Source: Gnetum montanum (taxonomy: Eukaryota; Streptophyta; Gnetopsida; Gnetales; Gnetaceae). Taken from it: 64,000 bases of DNA. Shown here piece by piece: positions 55,908 to 64,000 of the stretch. The stretch is from contig MNCI01003975.1 of NCBI GenBank assembly GCA_015680685.1, positions 2,317,534 through 2,381,533 on the forward strand, written 5' to 3'. Numbering within the stretch: the first letter of the stretch is position 1; every line of letters begins with the position of its first letter. The position numbers and the translations under genes are program-made. The notes under the pieces were generated by a model, which was not told the DNA's origin, ran no database searches, and saw only the letters and a list, made by a program, of their open reading frames with translations.

Positions 55908-58118
55908 AATGTCTTCTTCTCACAAGTGCAATGATACTAAACCACCAATGCCTTGAGAATTCAGGGTGGTATATACTCATCCAAATGAGTATGTGCTTAA
56001 CCTCATCCTTCATCCTTCAATAGGATGAATAACTCTAGTGGTGAGATATGGAAGGCAACATTATAATGCCTTCCAATCAATCTATGCCGAGGATGCTACT
56101 CAAAACTCTTTGGAGGTTGGACATCCAAGATCTTCAATAAGAGTATGTTGTCCATGACCATGACTACCAAGACTATCGTCCCACTGAAATAGAACACAAA
56201 AAAAATTGACACCAGGAGAACCATCATGAGGCTTTGAGGGGAAAATAGTTCACCAACCCCTTGTTCCTACTAAACCAAAATGATAATGAGGATCCTCCCA
56301 CAGGGGGTTCTCAACATGAAGATTCTCTACCCCTTGATATTGGTGATGGGAAATTGAACCTGAATCTGCAATCCACTCTCAACAATATGGATTTAAGCAA
56401 AAGTGGAAGTCAAAGCAGGGGCTTAGGCAGGCACCAAGATGACAAGAAAGCTAACAAATGTGGTTGTGATAGGCATAATGGAGGTGGCAAACACCATGGT
56501 GGTGATAGTCCTCCTCCCTCTTCATCCTCTTCATCTGCATTTTCTTCTTCCTCTTCTGATTCTGACAAACACTACAAAAAGAACAACTGTGATGAAGGTG
56601 AAGAGTGGAACAATGATAATCACACAAACCACCATGAATGAAGGGGTATTAAAGGATATCATTAGAGTCATTGAAATAATAATGATGATAAGCCTTTGTT
56701 TGCCACTCGAAGCATGCTGAATATTACAGACGTAGCAAAAATTCTAACCATGCATGTGAAAGATAATTGGGTCAAGAAACTTGGCATGAACAATATCCCT
56801 AGATATGAGGGGGCATATAACTCTAAGCCACAAACACATCTTCAAGCCTTTCATGATGCTTGTGCCTTACAAAATATTGAAAATGATTAGCAAAAATTAA
56901 AGTTATTTCCCAGGACACTCATCAAGGAAGTAAAAAGCTGGTATCAATCCTTGGAGCCAGAATCCACCTGCAAGTGAGTACAATGCTAGAGCTATTCAAT
57001 GATAAATATCAGACGTACTCCCAAGTACATCCACATGAAAGCAATCCAAGGAAAATCCAAGGATGAAAGCAATGAACACATAAATATTGGATTTGAGAAG
57101 GAAAATCCAAGGATGAAAGCAATGAACACATGAATCCTTGGAGGCCACCATGGACAAATATTATTCTCCCATACACTAATGCCCTAGCCATGATTATTCT
57201 CAATGGGAATAACATCACCACATCATATATAGACTCAAATCAAAAACAAGAAGAACTCTTGGGGTGTATGCTAGAGGAAGACTATCAAAACTTAGAGCCC
57301 ATCAAATCCAAAGGCTGATAGAGCAAGTAGCAAAAGAAGAAGGAGAGCTAAGAAAATGGAAAAGTGCTAAATAATATAACAAGGATCCTTCCATTAGAAA
57401 AAGGGAGATTTGATTTTGCAACAACGAGGATGAGTCACCACTTAATGAGGTGGTGCAGCAAAAAACCTTGCCAATCCAAAAATCTATTTTTGATATATTG
57501 GCCAAAGTTGATAAATTATGGGACTCTTTGAACAAAAAATTTCAAACTACTCTAAGAATCATAGAAGAATCAAGAAAGCAAGAGGTGGAGATAAGCTAAA
57601 CATGCCTACCAAATGGGTAAGGACAAAGCTACTACAATAGAAGAAGTTATGGAGACAGAATCAAATGATGATTATGGGTGTGACATCTACCAATACGAAC
57701 ACCCTAAAGAATGTTACCCTATTGTGTCACACTTGCAAGAGTTTGAGGTGTACACAATGAATCCTAGATTGGCAAGGAGGCAGCCACCCAAAATATTGTC
57801 TTATCCTCAAGGCAATCCTAGGCAATTTACCAACAACAAACCTACTATCCAAGTGGAGCTCCACCACAACAATATCAATAGTATCAGTAGTGGCAACACC
57901 CACAATTATGGAGGATGCCAACACCAAGGAAGCAGTACCCTTACCGACAGCTAGATCCATATGGGTACTATGTTCAGCAACCAATTTCTCTGCATGACTC
58001 TTCCCGTCACACTTCTTTTCAGCATCACTACTACCCTCCAGAGTATCATAAAACTCATTCTCCATCTACTAGAGGGAAGTCCCCACATCCATATTACTCT
58101 TCTCATCCTTCTACATAT
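55908..58118 (+). pseudogene. Gag of element J
   Basis: ATG at 55908 (MSSSHKCND) parallels MASSHE of I. 56261-56641 holds the acidic/Ser-rich region. 56696-56890 reads FATRSMLNITDVAK and IPRYEGAYNS, then HLQAFHDACALQNIEND, the gag core. A local duplication near 57040-57130 repeats GGAAAATCCAAGGATGAAAG and CAATGAACACAT. The Cys/His box reads CDIYQYEHPKECYPIVSHLQ (57680-57740), with one Cys lost. A Pro/Gln/Tyr-rich tail runs to the insertion point at 58118. Confidence 0.8.
57046..57131 (+). repeat. Local duplication in gag of element J
   Basis: GGAAAATCCAAGGATGAAAG followed by CAATGAACACAT occurs at about 57050-57081 and 57099-57130, period 49 bp, identical over about 32 bases. It breaks the gag frame. 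Confidence 0.75.
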
Positions 58119-58123
58119 GTTCC
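58119..58123. repeat. Putative target-site duplication GTTCC, left copy (K)
   Basis: GTTCC at the left end of K recurs at 60650-60654. Gag homology of J stops here and restarts at the second copy. Confidence 0.65.
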
Positions 58124-58484
58124 TATTGGCACATTTGGCCATTCCATGGAACAGTAAGACTCCTGATTTAAAAACTAAAACTCATGGGTTCGATTTTGGT
58201 AAGCCTCTTGCTTCATTTTCAATAAATTACAAAAGTCAAGTCATGCTTCTAACATTATGTATTCAAAGGTTGTTGGCATATCAAAGTTCAATTGCCCGGT
58301 TGTTAAGACTCTGTGGTGTGGTTGTGGTTCTAAATCAAAGTTTGAATGAGATGATAGGATTGTTATTGGGTGTAATTTTGGGGCAAAAATTGGCTTTTGG
58401 ATATTCCAGATATTAGTAAAAATCCGCTGCTGGTGCTCAAATGGATTTCAGTGGAAGCATTGGAATACCATTCCAGAAAATATT

Positions 58485-59003
58485 TCAAAAATACAAATAT
58501 TTTAGTTCTACGCCCTTTTGCAGGCTCCTGGTTTTGGCACAGCCGTTGAGAATGGTTACGATGGTGTAATCGTTGGGGTTCATCCGCGCTTGCTGCATCC
58601 AAGGAAAAATGCCAAAACCCTCACTGACGCAGTTGTTGGCAACACAAGAAGAACCCAGAAAACCTGGATTGGAAGCCTGAAACCCTTGCTGATGGGCACC
58701 TGCGATGAAGATCATCTTGCTACTGCCGCCGTCACTGCAATTGCCACGAGCGCTGGAACTGGAGTCGATCTGGCCTTTGCCGAGGGTTTGCGCGCCTCCC
58801 CATGCACCATCTCGAGCACTGGCCGTCATGCAGTGAGCACCAGCGAAAGCGCTTGTGCAGGAGGTAGAAATTGTAGGGGAAGGCTGCACGTCGATGGAGG
58901 ACGGATGGCGAGCAACAAGCAAATGAATAGCGGCAACAAAAGAAGCAAGCAGGAGAGGCAGAGACAGCAGCGAAACAGAAAACGATTTTTGGACAAAACG
59001 CAA
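58485..59003 (-). pseudogene. PPR-like gene fragment (antisense within K)
   Basis: A 172-codon minus-strand open frame. Its C-terminal third contains one recognisable pentatricopeptide unit: MQQARMNPNDYTIVTILNGC then AKTRSLQKGVEL, close to the plant PLS-type consensus (MxxxGxxPDxxTFxSVLxACAxLxxLExGxxxH). PPR proteins bind organelle RNA. The N-terminal part is hydrophobic, then Ser/Ala/Gly-rich, and I do not recognise it; it may not be real coding. One unit is far too short for a working PPR protein. It is best read as a captured gene piece. The opposite-strand frame 58518-59030 is probably its shadow. Confidence 0.5.
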
Positions 59004-59386
59004 TTTATAGAGCGGTTGAAGTTCATATGATAATTGAGGATTGTGAAGAGTGAATGTCAGAAGATTCTGTTCAAGAATTTATTTCCACCGTGAAGAGAAC
59101 ACTACCTAGTTCCCCTCCAAAGACAGAAGATGAAAACGCTGTTGACAAAGTGCAGAGAAGATGAAGATGGAATTGGCCCTGATATAACTTTGGTTGTATA
59201 CGTATACATATATCAAATCCATGGTTACTATCTCTATCACTACAAGGAAAATAAAATATTTTTATGATTTAAAAAGGAAAGGACAATTATGGGATATTTG
59301 TGTAACATCCTATAAAAGGAGACATTTGGCTATTATCCCTTTTATTCCTATGGAAGTTGTAACTTCCTATGATANTCTTTGAACCC

Positions 59387-59394
59387 TATAAAAA
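59387..59394 (+). promoter_or_regulatory. TATA box of element K
   Basis: CCCTATAAAAAGGC, with a GC-flanked TATA core, lies about 165 bp upstream of AATAAA. It suggests the plus strand is the LTR sense strand. Confidence 0.5.
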
Positions 59395-60649
59395 GGCTTC
59401 AAGGGTCAAGTAGGATGACATTGGGACTTTTGGGAGGTCTCATACATTACACTTTTATCATCATAACATTGGGTCTCACACATCACACTTGGGATCTTGG
59501 AAGATTTGTAAAGAAGAAATTGTAAACGATTGCTTGTAAGATGGCTTGCTAGAATAAAGATTTCAGCCTCTTTGTCATGGTCCTGTGAGTTATGTATTTT
59601 ATTTTTTGTTTTGTTTAAATTGTTTAGCTAGTGGTTTAGATAGTATCATCCTTGGCAAGTAATTTTGGGATTTTTAGATTGCTCTTACTGTTCTTGTTGC
59701 CCGATAGAAATTTCTATTAAAATTTTGCCATAGAAGCGCTTGTGTTTAAAAGCCTTAAGAGCATTTTAGTAGTAAATTTCATTATTGTGCAACGTGTGGG
59801 AACTGCTATTGGGATTGTTGTAAGAGAGCCTCTGTTTGTAGTCACGCCGTTGAACAATTCAGTAGTCGAGAGGGTTCAGAAAATCTTTGGTATTTTGATG
59901 GGACCAGAATAGCTTCTTTTTATCTTTAAAGTGAATTCTCGTGGTATTTCAATCAGAAATTGTCAAGTCTTTTAAAGGTTCTGTTTGAATGCAATCGTTG
60001 ACATCTATTATCTAGTCAAAATGGAGTCTCGTACGTGGTAGTTTACGCAGCAATTTTTGGTAGCATAATAGGATTGTCTTGAAGATATTGCTTGTTTGAG
60101 CCTTGGAAGTTTGAACAATTCGTAGATATTGAATTTGGGATAGCTTTATTGCGAAGTGTTTACTCGTGTCATTTTACCTTGTTTAAATATTTGAGGTCTA
60201 CACAAATCTGCTTTCTTTTCTTTTCTGCTTATTTCCATCGAATCTTGCTCTATTTCTAGTTTTCTTGTGGAACTATCTCTTTCTCTGGGGAAAATTAGGA
60301 GTAGATTGCGGAGTTGTGCTCAAATGTTTTTGCAAAATTTTATTTGTTACAAGTAGGTATTATAAGGACCGCGTAGACTAGGCAGTTGAACAAAATAGGA
60401 AATTTTCAACAACTCACAGTACTTGGCAAAGTTGGCTAAATCTTTTTAAAGTAAGTCATTTGTAGTTTACACGCAATGCAATCGTTACATTTTTCACAAC
60501 TGCACATCGCAACAACACACACACATACTCACATTAACTACTGAGTTTATTTGGAGGTATCTGGGCCTTGGTGTTGCCAAAGACCAACAGGCACCTAAAT
60601 CCTGTTCGAGGACACTCGTTGGCGGTCGTGTCCCAAACGGTCGCCAACA

Positions 60650-60654
60650 GTTCC
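60650..60654. repeat. Putative target-site duplication GTTCC, right copy (K)
   Basis: It follows GCCAACA. Gag-tail homology of element J (CCTCTGCCCTCAATCC, matching element C at about 15030) resumes immediately. Confidence 0.65.
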
Positions 60655-61560
60655 TCTGCCCTCAATCCAATTACTGCCTACTCCATCAATGTAGGGAGAA
60701 ATTCTACCTTAGCTGCAACAACACAACAATGAGGTCTGTTAATTTATAGCCAACTCCTCAGCCAAGTGGTTTGGAAACTAGATGACAAAAAAGACCTTTC
60801 TTTCGAACCAACATCCCAAATAAACCCTCTCATACACTTGTAGCTAGCAACCCTACTTCTCCATCTCCCTCTACATCTAATCCATTTGAGTCCCCTTCAA
60901 ATAAAACACCTTCTAAAGTACATACCATCATGTTAAATCATGCAATAACCAATTGGATAAAGGCTGGCCATCTTCCTAGGAAACTATCTAATCCTAAAAA
61001 TCTCCTTATTTACCTTCAAATGGCTAGGAATGAGCCTTACAAGGCTCTTCTGGATTCAAGTTATGATGTTAATTTGATTTCCCCATGAGATGTATAAGCC
61101 TAGAACCTACCTCTACTCGAGAAGAGAAACATCCATCTTGAGTTATCTTATCAATCCATCACTATTCTGCTGGAACTGGTGGAGGACATTATGACCACCT
61201 TTTATCAGTGGTCCTACCTCGCTAACTTCCTAGTGATCCAACTGGACAGCTATAAGGGGGACTTCTAATTCATCATGGGAAGGGCTAAGCTAAGCACTAT
61301 TGATGCACGATTGGGGATCCAATATCTTTCCCTCAAAATCTCTAAAGAAAATACATTAAAAAATATAGAGAGAAGAAAGTTCCATGCATCACATACAGTG
61401 ATACAGGGTGCAACTTTGTGCAAAAACGATGGGTCGTTAACAGTGTATCTATCAAAGCATGCAGTCAATGTTCTAATATACTTGAAATTCAAAGGTGCCT
61501 ATATACAATATCCACAAAGTAGGAGGGCATATAATGGCTAACAATTGACCCTAAGAGTAA
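60655..61560 (+). pseudogene. Gag tail and aspartic protease of element J
   Basis: AKWFGN-like and KKTFLSNQHPK-like text at 60760-60820 continues the gag tail. Protease reads PYKALLDSSYDVNLISP near 61040-61080, with DSG replaced by DSS, then ITILLELVEDIMTTFYQWSY and, after a stop, IMGRAKLSTIDARLGIQYLS (61275 onward). The tail continues to about 61541. A single-base shift near 61085 separates the halves. Confidence 0.75.
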
Positions 61561-61599
61561 CTCAACACTTTGTATAGAACCTGCTGAGAGCCTAACATG

Positions 61600-63190
61600 T
61601 GCCTACATGGAAGGCATGGATGAACTAGAGCCAGTTCATCACCAACTCTTTAATAATGCAAATGATGATACTAATTCACAAGAGCTAGAAATTCCTGAAA
61701 ATTTTAAACAAGGATCCTTAAATTTGAAAACTCTACCTATCAGCATGGAGTATGCATTTTTGAAAAATAGCAAGTTGGTAATCATCAATGCTAATCTTGC
61801 TCCTGAATAGAAATAAATGTTGTTGAAGGTTGTCAACAAATGGCCAATAGCCTTTGCTTGGTCATATCCCAAATTCACAAGGATTCATCCTAGAATATGT
61901 TAGCATTATATCTACACTAATCCAGCCATGAAGCCAAAGAGGCAACTATAGTAGTGGTTGAATCCCAAATTGAAGTATATCATCAAAGAGAAAATTGAAC
62001 AACTCCTCAAGGCACAGTTTATCTATCCCATTGAAGATAGTGAGTGGGTTAGCCCACTCATGATTGTGCTAAAGAAAGGTGGTAAGTGGCAGGTTTGCAT
62101 CAATTTCCACCTATTGAATATGACAACATTCAAAGATCACTTTCCATTGTTGTTTGCGGATCAAGTGTTGGATACTATTTTTGGATATTGCTATTATAAC
62201 TTCTTGGATGGTTAGAGTGGCTATAACCAAATCTAGATTGTGCTAGAAGACTAAGCCAAAACCACATTCACAAGTCCCTAGGGGACTTTTGGGTATCAAA
62301 AGATGCCATTTGGCCTATGCAATGCTCCTGCCACATTCCAACACTTGGTCCTAAGCATTTTTCAATAACAGATCAATAGTAAGGTGGAAGTCTTCATGGA
62401 TGACGTCTCCACTTATGGGGCTACATTTGAGCAAGCCCTAGACCATCTTGAACAAGTGCTCAAAAGATGTGTGAAGACTAATCTTCAACTCAATTAGTAG
62501 AACAGCCACCTAATGGTCTAGGAGGGCATTGTGTTGGGGCACAAAATCTCACAAACAAGGATTAAGGTCAACCCTGAAGAGATTAGGATCATCTAAGGAA
62601 TTAGCATCAACCAAAAACTATAAAATATGTTCAATAATTCCTTGGACACACTAGTTCCTACTGAAGATTCATAGATAATTTCTCTAAGATTGCAAAACCG
62701 TTGGTCGACCTAACAAAGAAAGAAGCTTCATTTTTTTGGACCAAAGAATTTAAAAATGCATTTTAACAACTAAAGGAGAAACTCCAATTCTACGAGCATC
62801 AAACGAGTTCAAACCATTTCATGTCATGATGAATGCATCAAATTATGCCTTGGGGATTATGCTTACATAGTTAGATGATCATAAACATCCTTATTACATC
62901 CACTATGCAAGCTAAAGCGCTGTGAGTGCATAGCTAAACTACGCCACCATAGAAAAAGAATTGATGGAAATGGTGTTTTCCTTGGAGAAATTCAGGCACT
63001 ATATGCTTGAATACAAGGTGTTCATGCACATAGACCATAGTGAAATTTTCTTCCTAATGAATAAGCCAACTATGAGCCCCTGTGTCATATAGTGGCTAGT
63101 GATCTTGCAAGAATTCAATCTTACAATGGTAGATCGAAAGGGAACTAAGAATGTGGTCACTGATGACTTCTCTCAGTTGAGATGGGACAA
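61600..63190 (+). pseudogene. Reverse transcriptase and RNase H of element J
   Basis: Frame 61958-62215 reads LKYIIKEKIEQLLKAQFIYP, DSEWVSPLMIVLKKGGKWQV and FADQVLDTIFGYCYYNFLDG. The catalytic box FMDD is intact (62393-62404), followed by YGATFEQALDHLEQVLKRC. RNase H starts near 62815 (MMNASNYALGIMLT), through LEKFRHYMLEYKVFMHIDHS to about 63180. Only a few residues separate LKK from GKWQVCI, unlike typical angiosperm Athila reverse transcriptases. Stops and shifts make it inactive. Confidence 0.8.
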
Positions 63191-63199
63191 CAAAAAGGA

Positions 63200-63730
63200 G
63201 GAAAGCCCACTATCTAATTAGTTTTATGATGAACTCCTCTTTTCTAGGGCTATAACTAAATAATTTCCCATTGAGCCTAAATGGTCCGATAACATTCTCA
63301 CCTATATTCTCACTCAAGAGATTCCACAAGAGTTGGATCCCAAGAAGAAACAATTGTTTCTTCACTAGGTGAAGCACTTCAAGGAGATCAAAAAGCACCT
63401 CTATAAGGTATGCACCAATAGCTTAGTTCGTTGGTGTTTCCTTGATGTTGATCAACTATGTGTTTTCCAAGATTCTCATGAGGGTCCTTGTGGGGGCCAC
63501 TATGCAAGGAGATGCACGATAATTAAAATCTTGACGGCAGGATATTACTAGCCAACACTTTTCAAGGATGCTCAACAAATTATCAACTCTTGTGAATATT
63601 TCCAACATGCTAGTGGAATGACTGCTTGTATGGAGGGTCCTCAATAGTGGATCCAATAACTAAAACCCTTTAACATCTAAGGCATTAACTTCATGGGTCC
63701 CATCACACCCATGTCAAATGAAAAGATGTA
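63200..63730 (+). pseudogene. Integrase N-terminal part of element J
   Basis: After RNase H come YDELLFSRAITK and IPQELDPKKKQLF, then CVFQDSHEGPCGGHYARRCT with TIIKILTAGYY, the zinc-binding HHCC region (SC-YFQHA), and the core start GINFMGPITPMS near 63680-63720. The frame then passes without a stop into unrelated protease sequence (L), so the catalytic core is missing. Confidence 0.75.
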
Positions 63731-64000
63731 CAATTACATGGTTCCAGCCATGGTGAAGGACTTGCAGCTAAAGATGGAACCCGTGCAAGCATCTTGTAAG
63801 CTGGCCAAGTTTAGACCCCTTCGGTGCGTCGGGGTGTGTCGTGGTGTCCCTGTTCGAGTAGGCTCATGGGAAGGAGTGCTAGATTTTTCAATTCTAGACA
63901 TGGACTCCTTTCAGGTCATTTTGGGGCAAGAATTTTTACGCAAGGCCAAAGTTTTCACAGCCTCACATCTGGACTTGATTTTTATTTCACATGAAAGCTC
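63730..64000 (+). CDS. Ty3/gypsy protease fragment, open to the window edge
   Basis: From about 63732 the frame NYMVPAMVKDLQLKM, then EPVQASCKLAKF, GVCRGVPVRVGSWEG, LDFSILDMDSFQVILGQEFL and RKAKVFTASHLDLIF is open to position 64000. This is the part of a retropepsin just after the DSG(A/S)xHN active site up to the ILGxxFL block. The wording is of another Ty3 lineage, not Athila-like. The GC content is higher than in flanking J and there is no stop, so it is young or under constraint. The active-site half is absent, so it is a fragment joined inside J's integrase. Partial at the right edge. Confidence 0.7.

Larger units (their letters stand above)
58124..60649 (+). mobile_element. Element K: 2.5-kb solo-LTR-like insertion carrying a PPR-like fragment
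   Basis: The ends are TATTGGC and GCCAACA, near-perfect inverted termini of the copia-LTR type (TGTTGGC...), flanked by GTTCC on both sides. A TATA box (TATAAAAA, 59387-59394) and AATAAA (59553-59558) are spaced as in an LTR, giving U3 of about 1.3 kb. No internal coding region, primer site or purine tract is found, so a solo LTR is the simplest reading. U3 contains a GC-richer segment with a PPR-like frame on the opposite strand. One ambiguous base (N) is at 59375. Confidence 0.5.
54886..63730 (+). mobile_element. Element J: Athila-like element, LTR to integrase, host of K
   Basis: 5' LTR, primer site, gag, [insertion K], protease, reverse transcriptase with intact FMDD, RNase H and the start of integrase, all on the plus strand. 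Gag and protease align with C and I. The integrase core is interrupted at about 63730 by foreign protease sequence (L). It is the most complete pol-bearing relative of element I in the window, but has many stops. Confidence 0.85.

Noticed and set aside
58518-59030. 170-codon plus-strand open frame overlapping the PPR-like fragment
   Set aside because: No recognisable domain, and composition typical of the antisense of a GC-rich coding segment. The minus frame has the PPR unit.

Overview
The window looks like intergenic DNA of a large plant nuclear genome. It is built almost entirely of nested, mostly decayed LTR retrotransposons: Ty3/gypsy of the Athila-like, Tat-like and chromovirus types, plus one Ty1/copia. 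The only trace of a host gene is a fragment resembling a pentatricopeptide repeat (PPR) gene. Base composition is AT-rich and old copies are CpG-poor. Most in-frame stops sit where Gln or Trp codons are expected, as in long-methylated plant repeats. Many layers of old insertion with little removal would suit a gymnosperm or another large-genome vascular plant, but the species cannot be proved from the sequence. I see no rRNA, tRNA or CRISPR array and no intact host gene.

Layout (element letters used throughout). A (1-6695, +): Athila-like, 5' end outside the window, with an unusual downstream ORF. B (6696 to about 11240, -): Tat-like pol remnant, apparently the target of A. C (11818 to about 17640, +): Athila-like, 5' LTR to RNase H. 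D (about 17880-21830, +): chromovirus with chromodomain. E (about 21840-25380, +): a second Ty3 pol remnant. F (about 25490-41160, -): Athila-like, interrupted by G (30488-39802, -), a Tat-like element with both LTRs and target-site duplication (TSD) GTAGA. An AT-rich stretch follows (41168-43100). H (43103-54885, -): Ty1/copia gag remnant, interrupted by I (45731-53387, +), the youngest element, with TSD AACAC, LTRs about 97% identical and one open 1017-codon gag-protease frame. J (54886 to about 63730, +): Athila-like, LTR to integrase, interrupted by K (58124-60649), a solo-LTR-like insertion with TSD GTTCC that contains the PPR-like fragment. L (about 63730-64000, +): an open protease fragment of another Ty3 element running off the edge.

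How the parts relate. A, C, F, I and J share gag, protease, a tRNA-Asp-type primer site (where visible) and LTR ends TGATG...CATCA. C, F and J carry reverse transcriptase. I and A do not, so I would need pol supplied in trans. B and G share a tandem-repeat 3' region; B keeps pol without visible gag, and G keeps gag-protease without pol.

The most interesting signals are in the LTRs. The U5 region of I holds three consecutive stem-loop modules whose three helices each change sequence between modules while remaining complementary. In the Athila-like LTRs the DNA just upstream of the TATA box is strongly palindromic in C and I, although the palindrome sequence differs. A has a second copy of this U3-type promoter inside the element, upstream of a roughly 900-codon extra ORF with a long coiled-coil region. 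LTRs of G contain arrays of 15-bp-arm hairpins.
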